A stretch of DNA of 47,721 bases from Subtercola sp. (GCA_025463765.1 JAODBC010000082.1:1-47721), one strand, 5' to 3'. Positions 1-8,758 are shown, numbered from the stretch's first letter. Made by a program: numbers and translations. The notes: generated by a model from the sequence alone, not told the origin.

Positions 1-1991
1 CGGCACCACGTCCAGGAGCTCGCGGTAGCCGTCTGTTCGACGATGACGGCCGGCCCCTCGACGAGCATCCCGGGCTTCAGAACATCGCGCCGGATGACCG
101 GGGTGGGGTACACCGCCTTGTCGAACACGATGTCGCGGGTCTCGAACGGGTAGCTCGTGTCGGTAGTCGCGTCGGCCGGCGCCGGGGTGGGCCGTTCCAT
201 TTGCCCGAACGCCGCCACGCGCAGCGTTACGACCTCCACCGGCGCTCCGGGGTTGGAATGCCCGAAGCGACCGGCGTGCGCTGTGTCGAAGCGCTCGGAA
301 GCCGTGGCGACGAAGTCGGGCTGGGTAGGTGCCACGTCGCCGCCGATCGGAATGGTCAAGGTGTACTCCTGGCCCATATAGCGCATGTCGAGGGAGTATT
401 CGAGCCGAATCGCGTCGGCGCCGAGGCCGTCAGACTCGAGCGCGGCCACGCCGTCACTGGCCATCCGGGTGAGCAGAGCATCCAGTTCGTCGGGGTCGGC
501 GGCCGCAAGGGCACCGTAGTACGACTGCGAGAAGTCGCGTCGCACCTCGGTTTCGAGCATGCCCCACGCCGAGAATGCACCCGGGAACGGCGGCACGATG
601 ACCTCGCCGATCTCGAGTTCGCGAGCGAGGAACACGGCGTGCATCGGGCCGGCGCCGCCGAAGGCGACCAGTGAGAAGTCGCGAGGCTCGATGCCGCGTT
701 CGACGGTGATGTTGCGAATGGCCTGCGCCATTTTGGCGTTCGCCACGTCGCAGATGCCCTCGGCCATGCGCACCAGGTCGAGACCGAGGGTGTCGGCGAG
801 CGTGCCCACAGCGGTCTCGGCCGCGGTGCTGTCCAGGGTCATGGTTCCGCCGGCGAACCAGGTCGGGTCGACGCGGCCGAGCACGAGGTTGGCGTCGGTG
901 ACGGTGGGCTTGATTCCGCCGCGCATATAGCTCGCGGGGCCGGGGTTGGCGCCGGCGCTCTCGGGGCCGACACGCAGGCCGCCCGCCTCGGCGTAGGCGA
1001 TGGAGCCGCCGCCGGCGCCGATGGTATGGATGTTCACCACGGGCATGAGAAGCGGAAACCCTTCGAGCTCTGTCTCATTGCTCACGTCGGGCAAGCCGCC
1101 GACCACCAGGCTGATGTCGAACGACGTGCCGCCCATGTCGACGCCGATGAGGTTCGGTTTGCCGAGACGCTCCGAAAGGGCCACACCGCCCACCGCGCCG
1201 CCGACCGGACCGGAGAAGAGGGTCTGCAGTGTCATCTCGCGAGCCGAGTTGGCGTTGATGATGCCGCCGGAAGACTGCATCACGTGCAAGGTCACTGACA
1301 GGCCACGGTTGAGCATCTCGGCCTGCAGGTTGGTGAGGTATCGGCGCACGATCGGTGCGGTGTAGGCGTCGATGACCGCCGACGAGGTGCGCTCGTACTC
1401 GCGCCACTCGCGGGCGACCTGGTGCGAGAGGGTGATCTGCACGTCGGGGCCGAGCTCGTCGCGCAGAATACGTTCGACGTCGAGTTCATGGTCGGGGTTG
1501 ACGTAGCTGAACAGCAGACCGACGGCAATCGCACCGAACCCTTCGGCGCTGAAGCGCCGGGCGGCCGCACGAATCTGCTCGACATCGAGCGGGGTGCGCA
1601 CGGAGCCGTCGGGGCCGAGGCGGCCGCCGATCTCCACCGTGTCGGCGCGGCTCACCAGTGGTTCGGGCTTGCGGTAGCGCACGTCGTAGAGCCGGGTGCG
1701 GTGACCGCGGGCGATCTGGTAGATGTCGCCGGCGCCCTCGGTCGCAATGAGCAGAACCTTCTCGCCGCGACGCTGCAGAAACGCGTTCAGGCCCTGGGTC
1801 GTGCCGTGCACGATGAAGGAGATGTCTTCGGGCGAGTCGACGACCTGGGCGAGGCCGGCGAAGACTCCGCGGGTCAGGTCGTCGGGGGTGGTGGAGGCCT
1901 TGCCGGCCGAGTAGGCGCCGGTTTCTTCGTTGAAGGCGATGACATCGGTGAAGGTTCCGCCGATGTCCATAGAGACGCGGTATTTTGCCAT
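1..1991 (-). CDS. Hydantoinase/oxoprolinase (HyuA-like) subunit, C-terminus cut by window edge
   Basis: About 663 codons are visible and the stop lies beyond the left edge; the family is usually near 700 residues. The N-terminus has the ASKHA-fold signature MDIGGTFTDV (residues 8-17). A second phosphate-binding-type motif, GVDMGGTSFDIS, lies near residue 284, and HGTTQGLNAF and FSGPVGGAVGG are also present. Members perform ATP-dependent ring opening of hydantoins or 5-oxoproline in the cytoplasm, often with a HyuB partner, which would lie outside the window. The ATG at 1991 has a purine-rich GAAAG upstream and lies 29 bases after the stop of the monooxygenase-like gene, so the two look co-transcribed. 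The last dozen visible codons (positions 1-40) do not resemble the usual family ending. The +1 frame gives TDGYRELLDVVP, so an indel near the edge is possible. The substrate cannot be inferred. Confidence 0.85.
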   Translation of the reverse strand, partial: MAKYRVSMDIGGTFTDVIAFNEETGAYSAGKASTTPDDLTRGVFAGLAQVVDSPEDISFIVHGTTQGLNAFLQRRGEKVLLIATEGAGDIYQIARGHRTRLYDVRYRKPEPLVSRADTVEIGGRLGPDGSVRTPLDVEQIRAAARRFSAEGFGAIAVGLLFSYVNPDHELDVERILRDELGPDVQITLSHQVAREWREYERTSSAVIDAYTAPIVRRYLTNLQAEMLNRGLSVTLHVMQSSGGIINANSAREMTLQTLFSGPVGGAVGGVALSERLGKPNLIGVDMGGTSFDISLVVGGLPDVSNETELEGFPLLMPVVNIHTIGAGGGSIAYAEAGGLRVGPESAGANPGPASYMRGGIKPTVTDANLVLGRVDPTWFAGGTMTLDSTAAETAVGTLADTLGLDLVRMAEGICDVANAKMAQAIRNITVERGIEPRDFSLVAFGGAGPMHAVFLARELEIGEVIVPPFPGAFSAWGMLETEVRRDFSQSYYGALAAADPDELDALLTRMASDGVAALESDGLGADAIRLEYSLDMRYMGQEYTLTIPIGGDVAPTQPDFVATASERFDTAHAGRFGHSNPGAPVEVVTLRVAAFGQMERPTPAPADATTDTSYPFETRDIVFDKAVYPTPVIRRDVLKPGMLVEGPAVIVEQTATASSWTWC

Positions 1992-2020
1992 TTCAGATCT
2001 TTCGTCGATTGCGCGGCGGG

Positions 2021-2341
2021 TCAGTCGGTGGGAGCCGAGAGAACACTTTCGTAGACGTAGCCCCGGGCATCCGGAGCGAACTCGGCGTCGAGAAACGCGC
2101 TGAGGCCCGCGGAGAGCGATTGGCGCCAGGGGTTCTGAACCCAGCCCTGATATCCGTCGCTGTCGGCCCAGAGGGCGGTGACGAGCACGAGGTTTTCGTC
2201 TTCGGGAACGAAGTACATCTCGGTGCCTTTGCAGCCGGCGAGCTCGACAGCCTTCTCGAGCGAGCCGACCTCGCGGTACCACTCGAGCAGGTCGTTCCGC
2301 TTGCCGGGCTGAACGTTAAGGTAAAGAAAAGAACGGATCAT
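2021..2341 (-). CDS. Small antibiotic-biosynthesis-monooxygenase-like (dimeric alpha-beta barrel) protein
   Basis: A 106-residue protein beginning MIRSFLYLNVQPGK. The ferredoxin-like pattern (beta strand, helix with WYRE.GSLEKAVE, central strand ENLVLVTALWAD, C-terminal helix) matches ABM/EthD-type small proteins, which act as cofactor-free monooxygenases or as decorating enzymes in catabolic clusters. The ATG at 2341 was chosen over an upstream in-frame start at 2395 because the homologous core begins there and a GAGAG sequence precedes it. It is first in a leftward pair with the hydantoinase-like gene and divergent from the XRE-cupin genes, which suggests they regulate it. The reaction is unknown. 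Confidence 0.65.
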   Translation of the reverse strand: MIRSFLYLNVQPGKRNDLLEWYREVGSLEKAVELAGCKGTEMYFVPEDENLVLVTALWADSDGYQGWVQNPWRQSLSAGLSAFLDAEFAPDARGYVYESVLSAPTD

Positions 2342-2478
2342 GGAAGCACTCTCGGTCGTGGTAATTTTTTCTCTATTCGCAAAGTAACATCGCAAATAAG
2401 AAAATCTAAGAGAATTTCGCTATACGTAACCCTCGTTTTACCCGAGCGAAATGTACTGGAAACGAAAGGTCGGAGTGC
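2342..2478. promoter_or_regulatory. Divergent promoter region with candidate operator repeats
   Basis: This is an AT-rich spacer in otherwise GC-rich DNA. It has a perfect 8-base inverted repeat, ATTTCGCT (2414-2421) and AGCGAAAT (2445-2452), with centres 31 bases apart, about three helical turns. Two direct copies of TCGCAAA lie at 2377-2383 and 2390-2396. All share a TTTCGC/GCGAAA core. They lie between the catabolic pair and the XRE-cupin genes, so binding by one of those regulators is a reasonable inference. Confidence 0.5.
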
Positions 2479-3033
2479 GTGGACTGGATACTCACGAACA
2501 TCGGTCCGCGCCTGAAAGAACTTCGCAAGAATCGGGGCCTCACCCTCGCAGAACTCGGCACGAGCGCCGCGTGCAGTGAGGGCTTTCTCTCGGGCATCGA
2601 GAACGGGTCGATCATTCCGAGCATCAGCGCGCTATCGGTGATTGCTGCCGTGCTGGGCGCCGACGTTTCGGCGTTCTTTCCCGAAGAAGAGAAGCCGGCC
2701 GTCGTGGTGCACCGCGCCAACGACGTCAACCGGCTGATGATCTCCTCTGACAGTGCCGAGAGCTACAAGATCTTGTCGTCGCGGTTCGACAACCCGTCGT
2801 ACACCGCGCTTCGGCACGTGCTTTTTCAAACGGAGAACGGCGGCACCTACCTGCACTATGGCGAACGATTCGCCGTGATTCTGCGGGGCCAGGTGACTGT
2901 GCTGTTCGGCCAGAAGGAGTACCACCTCGGCCCGGGGGAGTGCATCCACTATTCGCCGCACCCCGACCACAAGCTCATCGTCGACTCAGAAACGGAACTC
3001 TTATGGCTCGTGTCGCCAGCACTGATTCGATAA
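2479..3033 (+). CDS. XRE-family regulator with C-terminal cupin domain (first of two)
   Basis: A 184-residue protein with a GTG start. Residues 8-65 form an XRE helix-turn-helix (LKELRKNRGLTLAELG, then the recognition segment GFLSGIENG). Residues 105-180 form a cupin_2 barrel (GTYLHYGERFAVILRGQVTVLFG, then YHLGPGECIHYSPHPDHK). Such HTH-cupin proteins usually sense a small metabolite and control nearby amino-acid or amine catabolic genes. The divergent hydantoinase-type genes are the obvious targets. Its 3' end overlaps the second XRE-cupin gene by 31 bases, so the pair is translationally linked. GAAAGG upstream of the start is a weak ribosome-binding site. Confidence 0.85.
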   Translation: MDWILTNIGPRLKELRKNRGLTLAELGTSAACSEGFLSGIENGSIIPSISALSVIAAVLGADVSAFFPEEEKPAVVVHRANDVNRLMISSDSAESYKILSSRFDNPSYTALRHVLFQTENGGTYLHYGERFAVILRGQVTVLFGQKEYHLGPGECIHYSPHPDHKLIVDSETELLWLVSPALIR

Positions 3034-3575
3034 GCGAACCCGGCGAGAAGCTGCGCCTCGCCGTACGAATCGGCGAAGCCGTGCGTGCGCAGCGCAAGGC
3101 GGCGAACCTCACGCTCAGCCAGGCGGCGCAGCTCGCCGGTATGTCGGTCTCGCATTTGTCGAACATCGAGAACGGTCAGACGCTGGCGTCGCTGCCGGTG
3201 CTCGCACGCATTGCCACGGCCCTGCGTACGTCGCTGGCCGAGCTGACCCGCGACGAGGACCGCTTGGTCATTCAGACCTCCCGCATCCCCGTCGAACCCG
3301 GCGAGGCGGCAAAGCTCTCGCACCCGATGCTGCAGCTCGAAGTGTTCGCAGAGGCGCTCGCCGATGCGGGTTCCATCGAGTTCTCGCTGCCGCCGGGTGC
3401 GCGCGACCTGTTCGTCTTCGTGCTGGAGGGCAGTGTGGTGGTGAGTATCGATGCTGTGGTCTACGAACTCGGGCCCGAAGATGCGCTCGACGCGCGCACA
3501 CCGCACTCGGCGTCGGCTCGCGCTCTCGGGCCGGCCCGGCTGCTGTGGGCGACGGCGCCGGCGCAGCAGTTCTGA
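3003..3575 (+). CDS. XRE-family regulator with cupin domain (second of two)
   Basis: A 190-residue protein from the ATG at 3003 (MARVASTDSISEPGEK). The HTH is at about residues 21-78 (RIGEAVRAQRKAANLTLSQAAQLAGMSVSHLSNIENG read in two overlapping blocks). The C-terminal half is a degenerate cupin (FVFVLEGSVVVSIDAVVYELGPEDALDA). The start inside the previous gene gives a 31-base overlap; an upstream ATG at 2940 would add an unlikely Arg/Pro-rich leader. It has the same architecture as the first regulator but is clearly diverged, so this is an old tandem duplication or two functionally paired regulators. A tandem-repeat block follows immediately after the stop. Confidence 0.8.
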   Translation: MARVASTDSISEPGEKLRLAVRIGEAVRAQRKAANLTLSQAAQLAGMSVSHLSNIENGQTLASLPVLARIATALRTSLAELTRDEDRLVIQTSRIPVEPGEAAKLSHPMLQLEVFAEALADAGSIEFSLPPGARDLFVFVLEGSVVVSIDAVVYELGPEDALDARTPHSASARALGPARLLWATAPAQQF

Positions 3576-3602
3576 AGCTGTCGCTCGGTGGCCGGCGAGG
3601 CC

Positions 3603-3770
3603 GCGTTTGCGTGATGCGAGACGGCGTTTGCGTGATTTGCGGCCGTGTTTGCGTGATGCGAGGCCGCGTTTGCGTGATGCGAGACGGTGTTTGCGTGATG
3701 CGAGGCCGCGTTTGCGTGAGGTGCGGCCGCGTTTGCGTGATGTGAGGCCGTGTTTGCGTGATGTGAGACC
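3603..3770. repeat. Eight tandem copies of a 21-base unit
   Basis: The 316-base stretch between the second XRE gene and putA (3576-3891) holds no convincing gene. It contains eight near-perfect 21-base units built on TTTGCGTGATGCGAG. Units alternate between endings GAGACG/GAGGCC and beginnings GCG/GTG. The unit length is a multiple of three, so the repeat stays open in several frames, but no start site or homology supports translation. It lies between convergent genes, past both stop codons. Confidence 0.9.
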
Positions 3771-3891
3771 GATACGCCGTGAAGGGGCCGGTATAGCGAC
3801 CTCCTCGCGGCGTATTAGTCTCACGAGCGCATTCGAAATGCGCCCGGAGCGTGCGCCGCGATCGCAGGCGGCGGCTACAGCAGGGCGTCGG

Positions 3892-6800
3892 CTACAGCAG
3901 GGCGTCGGTGAGGTGGTCGGGGGTGCCGAAGCGGTGCGCGGTGATCGCAACCGCCTGCTCGCGCAAGAACGGCAGCAGCTCGAGGCGCCCGGCCTCGGTA
4001 GCGGGTTGGTCGTACACCGCGAGGTCGGGGCACCCGCCCGTGACCGCGGTCACCGATGAAGCAGATACCCCGAGCAGACGCACTCGCGAGACGCCAGGCC
4101 GCGCGACTCGGGTGAGCCACGAATCGTCGTTCTCGACGACGACGGCGTCGCAGAGTTCGCGCAGGGCGGTGAGGATGCCCGGGTCGACGGTGTCGTCTGC
4201 AGACGTCGACACGATCATCCGTGCCCCCGCGAGGGCTCCGGCGGCGACCACGCGAACGAGTGAGGCCGCGGGCTCGCCCGCAGCACGGCGAACGAGCACG
4301 GGCTCCTCGACGGGGAGGTAGCGAAAGACGTTGCGCTCGGCAGTCAGCCCCGATACGTCGCGCGAGACTCCGAACGAATCGTGCCAGGCCGCCGCGTCGC
4401 TGCGAACCGCGCGGCTCAGGTAGGCGCCTGCGGCTGCCTCGAGCCGGGGAATGGCCGCCGAAACGAGCCGCTGAACCGCCGGAGACGACACCTCGCGCCC
4501 GGCCGCGGTCGATACCGTCGGCTGCCAGGTTCCGAGCCCCACGAGATAGTTCGGGCCGCCCGCCTTGGTTCCGGCTCCGACCGATGACTTCTTCCAGCCG
4601 CCGAAGGGCTGCCGGCGAACGACGGCACCGGTGATGCCGCGGTTCACGTAGAGGTTGCCAGAGTGCACAGTCGACAACCAGCGCGAGATCTCCACAGGTT
4701 CGAGGGAATGCAGGCCGGAGGTGAGTCCGTAGTCGACATCATTGACCAATGCGATCGCCTCGTCGAGGGTGGCGGCGGTCATTATTCCGAGAAGAGGCCC
4801 GAAATATTCAACACGATGAAACGCCGAGCCGCGTGCCACGCCGCTGCGAATGCCCGGGCTCCACAGACGCCCGGTCGAGTCGAGCTTGCGGGGCTTCAGC
4901 AGCCACTCCTCGCCCGTAGCGACTTCGGTGAGGCCGGTGAGCAGTTTTCCGGCAGCGGGCTCGATCAGCGGGCCCATGCGCGTGCCCGAGTCGGCCGGGT
5001 ACCCGACGGTGAGAGAGGCGACGGCGTCGAGCAGCTGCGCGCGAAAGCGAGGAGACACCGCGACAGAGCCGACGAGAATCACAAGAGACGCGGCCGAGCA
5101 CTTCTGGCCGGCGTGCCCGAAGGCCGAGGCGACGACGTCTTTCACGGCGAGGTCGAGGTCAGCCGACGGCGTCACGATGATGGCGTTTTTTCCGCTGGTT
5201 TCCGCCAGCAGTGGCAGGTCGTTCCGAAACGAGCGGAACAGCTCGGCCGTCTCGTAGGCGCCGGTCAGAATGACGCGGTCGACCCGAGGGTCAGCCACGA
5301 GCGAGCGCCCGAGCGTCTGCTCGTCGATCTGAATCAGCCGCAGCACGTCACGAGGCACCCCGGCCGCCCAGACGGCCTCGGCGATCAGGGCGCCGCAGCG
5401 CTCGGTGAGCGCGGCCGGCTTGAAGAGCACGGCCGACCCGGCGGCGAGGGCCGCGAGGGCGCCGCCGGCGGCAATGGCGACAGGAAAGTTCCAGGGCGGG
5501 GTGACGAGCGTCACAGCCGCCGGCGAGAACTCGGCGCCGTCGACCGCATCGAGCTCGCGCGCCGACTCGGCGTAGTAGTGCGCGAAATCGATCGCCTCCG
5601 ACACCTCGGGGTCGGCCTGGTCGAGCGTTTTGCCGGCCTCGGCCGCCATCACCTCGAGCAGGTCGGCGCGGCGCGACTCGAGTTCGTCGCCGATGCGGTG
5701 CAGCACGATGGCACGCTCCTCGCCCGAGAGGGTAGCCCACGAACTGCTCGCCGAATGCGTGTCGGCGATGACTGCGTCGAGTGCCGCGGCATCACGAACC
5801 CGAGCATCGGTTATGGTCGAGACGCCCAGTACAGAGGTGCGCGAACGAGTCAGCGCCGCCTCGCCCCACGAGCGGTTCGCGGCGACAGCGGGGTCGGTGT
5901 CCGAGGTGTTCTCGAACGACCCGAGCCCGGCAGCGGGCACCGCCGCATATCGAGAGGTGACGCGGTGCGGGTCGGGGGTGCGATCATCCAGCGCCGCCAC
6001 CGACGCCAGAAAGCGCTGGCGCTCCCGTTCGAACAGTGCCTCATTCTGCGACAGCTCGAACACCGCCGACATGAAGTTCTCGCTCGACGCACCCTCTTCG
6101 AGGCGGCGAATCAGGTAGGCGATCGCCACGTCGAACTCTCGCGGCGAGACGACGGGCGTGTACAGCAGAAGCGACCCGACCTCGCGGCGAACCGCTTCGG
6201 CCTGCCCCTGTGCCATGCCGAGCAGCATCTCGTATTCGATGCCGTCGCGCACGCCGCGCTGCCCCGCGAGCAACCACGAGTAGGCGATGTCGAAGAGGTT
6301 GTGGCCGGCCACGCCGACCCGTACGTTCGCGATGCGTGCTGGCTGCAACGCATAGTGCAGTACTCGTTTGTAGTTCGTGTCGGTGTCTTGCTTCGTGCCC
6401 CAGGTGGCCAGCGGCCAGCCGTGAATCGACGCCTCGACCTGCTCCATCGGCAGGTTGGCGCCCTTCACCAGCCGCACCTTGATGGCCGCGCCCCCGCGCG
6501 CTCGCCGCGCGGCGCTCCAGCTCTGCAAGCGCTGCATGGCCGAGAGAGCATCGGGCAGGTAGGCCTGCAGAACGATGCCGGCCTCGAGGTGGGTGAACTG
6601 CGGACGGTCGAGAATCTGTGTGAAGACCGCGATCGTGAGGTCGAGGTCTTTGTACTCCTCCATGTCGAGGTTGATGAACTTGGCCGGGCTGGCCGCCGCT
6701 GCCTTGGCGAAGAGCGGGGTCAACTCGCGCACGATGTCGGTGACCGACTCGTCGAAGGCCCACGGGTTATGCGGGGCGACGGTCGACGAGACCTTGATCG

Positions 6801-7371
6801 ACACGTAGTCGATGTCATCGCGGCCCAGCAGTCGCAGGGTGCCGTCGAGGCGGCGGCGCGCCTCATTCTTGCCCAGCACGGCCTCGCCGAGCAGGTTGAC
6901 GTTCAGTCGCACGCCGTTCTTTTTGATCTTGGTGATGGCTGGGCCGAGTTTCGTGTCGGTCGCATCGATCACGAGGTGGCCGACCATGCCGCGCAGCACC
7001 CGGCGGGCGATGGGTACCACGACTCCGGGCAACAGCGGGGCCATCGTGCCGCCCAGCCTGACCGCGGCACGCATCGGCAGCGGCAAGAACGCCGGAACGT
7101 TCGGTGCGATCGACCGCAGCGCTGCCGCGGCGACCCGCAGGTCTTCGGGGCGCACGACGCCGTCGACGAAGCCGACGGTGAAGTCGAGGCCCGCCGGGTC
7201 TTTCAGTACGCCGGCGAGCCGTGCACCGGCCGTGTCGACCGGAATGTGCGAGGCCTCGCTCAGCCACCGCCTGACGAGCGCGGTCGTCGCGTCGGTGAGG
7301 GCGGCGTTGTCTGTCACAGGCACAGGCACAGGCACAGGAACAGTCGCGAGCGCATCGGCTACATCAGTCAT
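3892..7371 (-). CDS. putA: Bifunctional proline dehydrogenase / L-glutamate gamma-semialdehyde dehydrogenase
   Basis: A 1159-residue fusion enzyme oxidising proline to glutamate in two steps, via FAD and then NAD. The proline dehydrogenase barrel spans about residues 90-460 and ends with AYLIRRLEEGASSENF. The aldehyde dehydrogenase half (about 530-970) has PWNFPVAIAAGG, the glutamate motif LAETSGKNA and the catalytic cysteine in GHAGQKCSAASL (Cys758). A C-terminal region of about 180 residues follows. No ribbon-helix-helix DNA-binding domain is present, so it is not a self-regulating PutA; the divergent LysR gene probably controls it. The N-terminus has a VPVPVPVPV tract encoded by a hexanucleotide repeat. 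AATACT at 7378-7383 lies six bases before the ATG, consistent with a leaderless mRNA. Confidence 0.95.
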   Translation of the reverse strand: MTDVADALATVPVPVPVPVTDNAALTDATTALVRRWLSEASHIPVDTAGARLAGVLKDPAGLDFTVGFVDGVVRPEDLRVAAAALRSIAPNVPAFLPLPMRAAVRLGGTMAPLLPGVVVPIARRVLRGMVGHLVIDATDTKLGPAITKIKKNGVRLNVNLLGEAVLGKNEARRRLDGTLRLLGRDDIDYVSIKVSSTVAPHNPWAFDESVTDIVRELTPLFAKAAAASPAKFINLDMEEYKDLDLTIAVFTQILDRPQFTHLEAGIVLQAYLPDALSAMQRLQSWSAARRARGGAAIKVRLVKGANLPMEQVEASIHGWPLATWGTKQDTDTNYKRVLHYALQPARIANVRVGVAGHNLFDIAYSWLLAGQRGVRDGIEYEMLLGMAQGQAEAVRREVGSLLLYTPVVSPREFDVAIAYLIRRLEEGASSENFMSAVFELSQNEALFERERQRFLASVAALDDRTPDPHRVTSRYAAVPAAGLGSFENTSDTDPAVAANRSWGEAALTRSRTSVLGVSTITDARVRDAAALDAVIADTHSASSSWATLSGEERAIVLHRIGDELESRRADLLEVMAAEAGKTLDQADPEVSEAIDFAHYYAESARELDAVDGAEFSPAAVTLVTPPWNFPVAIAAGGALAALAAGSAVLFKPAALTERCGALIAEAVWAAGVPRDVLRLIQIDEQTLGRSLVADPRVDRVILTGAYETAELFRSFRNDLPLLAETSGKNAIIVTPSADLDLAVKDVVASAFGHAGQKCSAASLVILVGSVAVSPRFRAQLLDAVASLTVGYPADSGTRMGPLIEPAAGKLLTGLTEVATGEEWLLKPRKLDSTGRLWSPGIRSGVARGSAFHRVEYFGPLLGIMTAATLDEAIALVNDVDYGLTSGLHSLEPVEISRWLSTVHSGNLYVNRGITGAVVRRQPFGGWKKSSVGAGTKAGGPNYLVGLGTWQPTVSTAAGREVSSPAVQRLVSAAIPRLEAAAGAYLSRAVRSDAAAWHDSFGVSRDVSGLTAERNVFRYLPVEEPVLVRRAAGEPAASLVRVVAAGALAGARMIVSTSADDTVDPGILTALRELCDAVVVENDDSWLTRVARPGVSRVRLLGVSASSVTAVTGGCPDLAVYDQPATEAGRLELLPFLREQAVAITAHRFGTPDHLTDALL
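7318..7344. repeat. CACAGG hexanucleotide repeat in the start of putA
   Basis: About four copies of CACAGG on the + strand encode the alternating Val-Pro tract at residues 11-19 of PutA. Gain or loss of a unit would keep the frame. Confidence 0.75.
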
Positions 7372-7460
7372 GCACTCAGTATTCGTCTAAGCTGACATCA
7401 GCAAAAGCGAACGTTTCTTACGCATATTCATCAATTCAACTGAAGTATCAGGAGAGCCGG
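7372..7460. promoter_or_regulatory. Divergent putA/lysR promoter region
   Basis: An 89-base spacer. It holds the putA -10 candidate AATACT (minus strand, 7378-7383), a GCTGA-CA-TCAGC palindrome (7391-7402) just upstream of it, and the AGGAGA ribosome-binding site for the LysR gene. The palindrome is a plausible LysR-family operator next to the putA start; this is inferred from position only. Confidence 0.55.
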
Positions 7461-8597
7461 ATGCTCGACCCTCACCGCCTCGAGCTGCTGCGCGAGCTGT
7501 CGATTCGCGGAACCATGGCCGCGGTCGCCGAATCGCTGAAGTACAGCCCCTCGGCGGTGTCGCAACAGCTCACTCTGCTCGAGAAAGAGGCTGGCACAAC
7601 GCTGTTCCGCAAGGTCGGCAGGCGGGTGCAGCTCACCCCGCAGGCCGACATTCTCGTGCGGGCCGCTGGCGAGCTCGCCGACGTGCTCGAGCGAGCTGAA
7701 ACAGAATTGCAGGCATCGCACACCACCATCCGAGGTCGCGTGCGAGTGGCGGTCTTTCAGTCGGCGGCACTCGCACTGATGCCCGAGGCGCTGCTGCGCA
7801 TGGCCGAGCAGCACCCTGAGGTGAGGGTCGAGATGGTGCAGAAAGAGCCAGAAGAAGCCTTGCACGAAACCTGGGCCCGCGACTTCGACCTGGTCATCGC
7901 CGAGCAGTATCCCGCGCACTCGGTCGCCTGGTTGCCGGGCCTGCACCGCCGCGACCTCACCTCAGACGAGATCATGCTGGCGGTGCCGCCGCCCCGGCCT
8001 GCGCCTGCGCCTGCGGCTTCGAGTGTCGCGCCTGTGGCTTCGCTTCCCCCCGAGGTTCGACTGACGCCTGAGCCCACGTCTCGCGGGCGGGCCCACCCTG
8101 CCGCATCACCCGGCCAGCGGGTCGCCGTGTCGCCGGGCCGCTCGACCACCGTCACTGCGACGACCGCCGAGCCCACAATCGGCGAGCCGCCGGGCCGCTC
8201 GATCACCGAGACTGCGATTGCGGCTGAGGCCGCCGCGCCCGCGCTCGCCCCAATCGCCTCGATACAGGATGCCCGGGGCCGAGCGTGGGTCATGGAACCC
8301 GCCGGCACAGCCTCACGCCACTTCGCCGAACAACTCTGCCGCTCGGCCGGCTTCGAGCCCGATGTGCGTTATGAAACGGCAGACCTGCAGACGCACATCC
8401 GCCTCGTCGAGTCGGGCAACGCCGTCGCCTTGCTGCCGAACCTGCTCTGGGCCGGTCGCGAGGTGAGTTGCACGCTGCTGGCGCTCGCCGGGCATCCACA
8501 CCGCACCATCTTCACCGCCCAGCGCGAAGCCGGCCTGCAGTCTCCCGCGCTCGAGGCCGTGCGCTCCGCCCTCGAGCAATCGGCCGCGCGGTTCTGA
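7461..8597 (+). CDS. LysR-family regulator (likely of putA) with low-complexity insert in the effector domain
   Basis: A 378-residue protein. The winged HTH is at residues 5-62 (MAAVAESLKYSPSAVSQQL, LFRKVGRRVQLTP) and the substrate-binding-like domain at 90-375. The first lobe runs to about residue 174 (LTSDEIMLAVPP). It is followed by roughly 95 residues rich in Pro, Ala, Ser and Thr (7983-8270) and then the conserved RAWVMEPAGTASRHF segment. Normal family members are near 300 residues, so the excess sits at the lobe hinge. ATG at 7461 is preceded by AGGAGA at optimal spacing. Divergence from putA makes a proline-responsive regulator likely. The insert does not break the frame and the downstream lobe is intact. 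Confidence 0.88.
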   Translation: MLDPHRLELLRELSIRGTMAAVAESLKYSPSAVSQQLTLLEKEAGTTLFRKVGRRVQLTPQADILVRAAGELADVLERAETELQASHTTIRGRVRVAVFQSAALALMPEALLRMAEQHPEVRVEMVQKEPEEALHETWARDFDLVIAEQYPAHSVAWLPGLHRRDLTSDEIMLAVPPPRPAPAPAASSVAPVASLPPEVRLTPEPTSRGRAHPAASPGQRVAVSPGRSTTVTATTAEPTIGEPPGRSITETAIAAEAAAPALAPIASIQDARGRAWVMEPAGTASRHFAEQLCRSAGFEPDVRYETADLQTHIRLVESGNAVALLPNLLWAGREVSCTLLALAGHPHRTIFTAQREAGLQSPALEAVRSALEQSAARF

Positions 8598-8638
8598 GTC
8601 ATCGCCGAATCGCCTACCGCCCATCGCCCTCGGCTCTC

Positions 8639-8665
8639 CGCCCATCGCCCATCGCCCATCGCCCT
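8639..8665. repeat. 7-base tandem repeat (CGCCCAT)
   Basis: Three exact copies of CGCCCAT followed by a partial copy, 40 bases after the LysR stop, with a degenerate copy upstream near 8618. Confidence 0.75.
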
Positions 8666-8758
8666 CCGAGCGCGATGTTTCCGGGCGAGAGCGACCTTCC
8701 AAACGGCTCATCTGATCCGCAAACCCGCGTTCGTGGCATTCGTTATTGGCGGGGGCCA

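Noticed and set aside
3545..3745. Peptide of seven-residue repeats read through the 21-base array
   Set aside because: No ribosome-binding site or leaderless promoter, Cys/Arg/Val repetition only; best explained as a repeat that happens to be open.
3603..3770. CRISPR-like repeat array
   Set aside because: Units are contiguous 21-mers with no unique spacers, and no cas gene is present.
4663..7395. 910-codon open frame on the + strand opposite putA
   Set aside because: It is a shadow frame caused by high G+C codon bias of putA; it has an Arg/Gly/His-rich composition and no recognisable domain.
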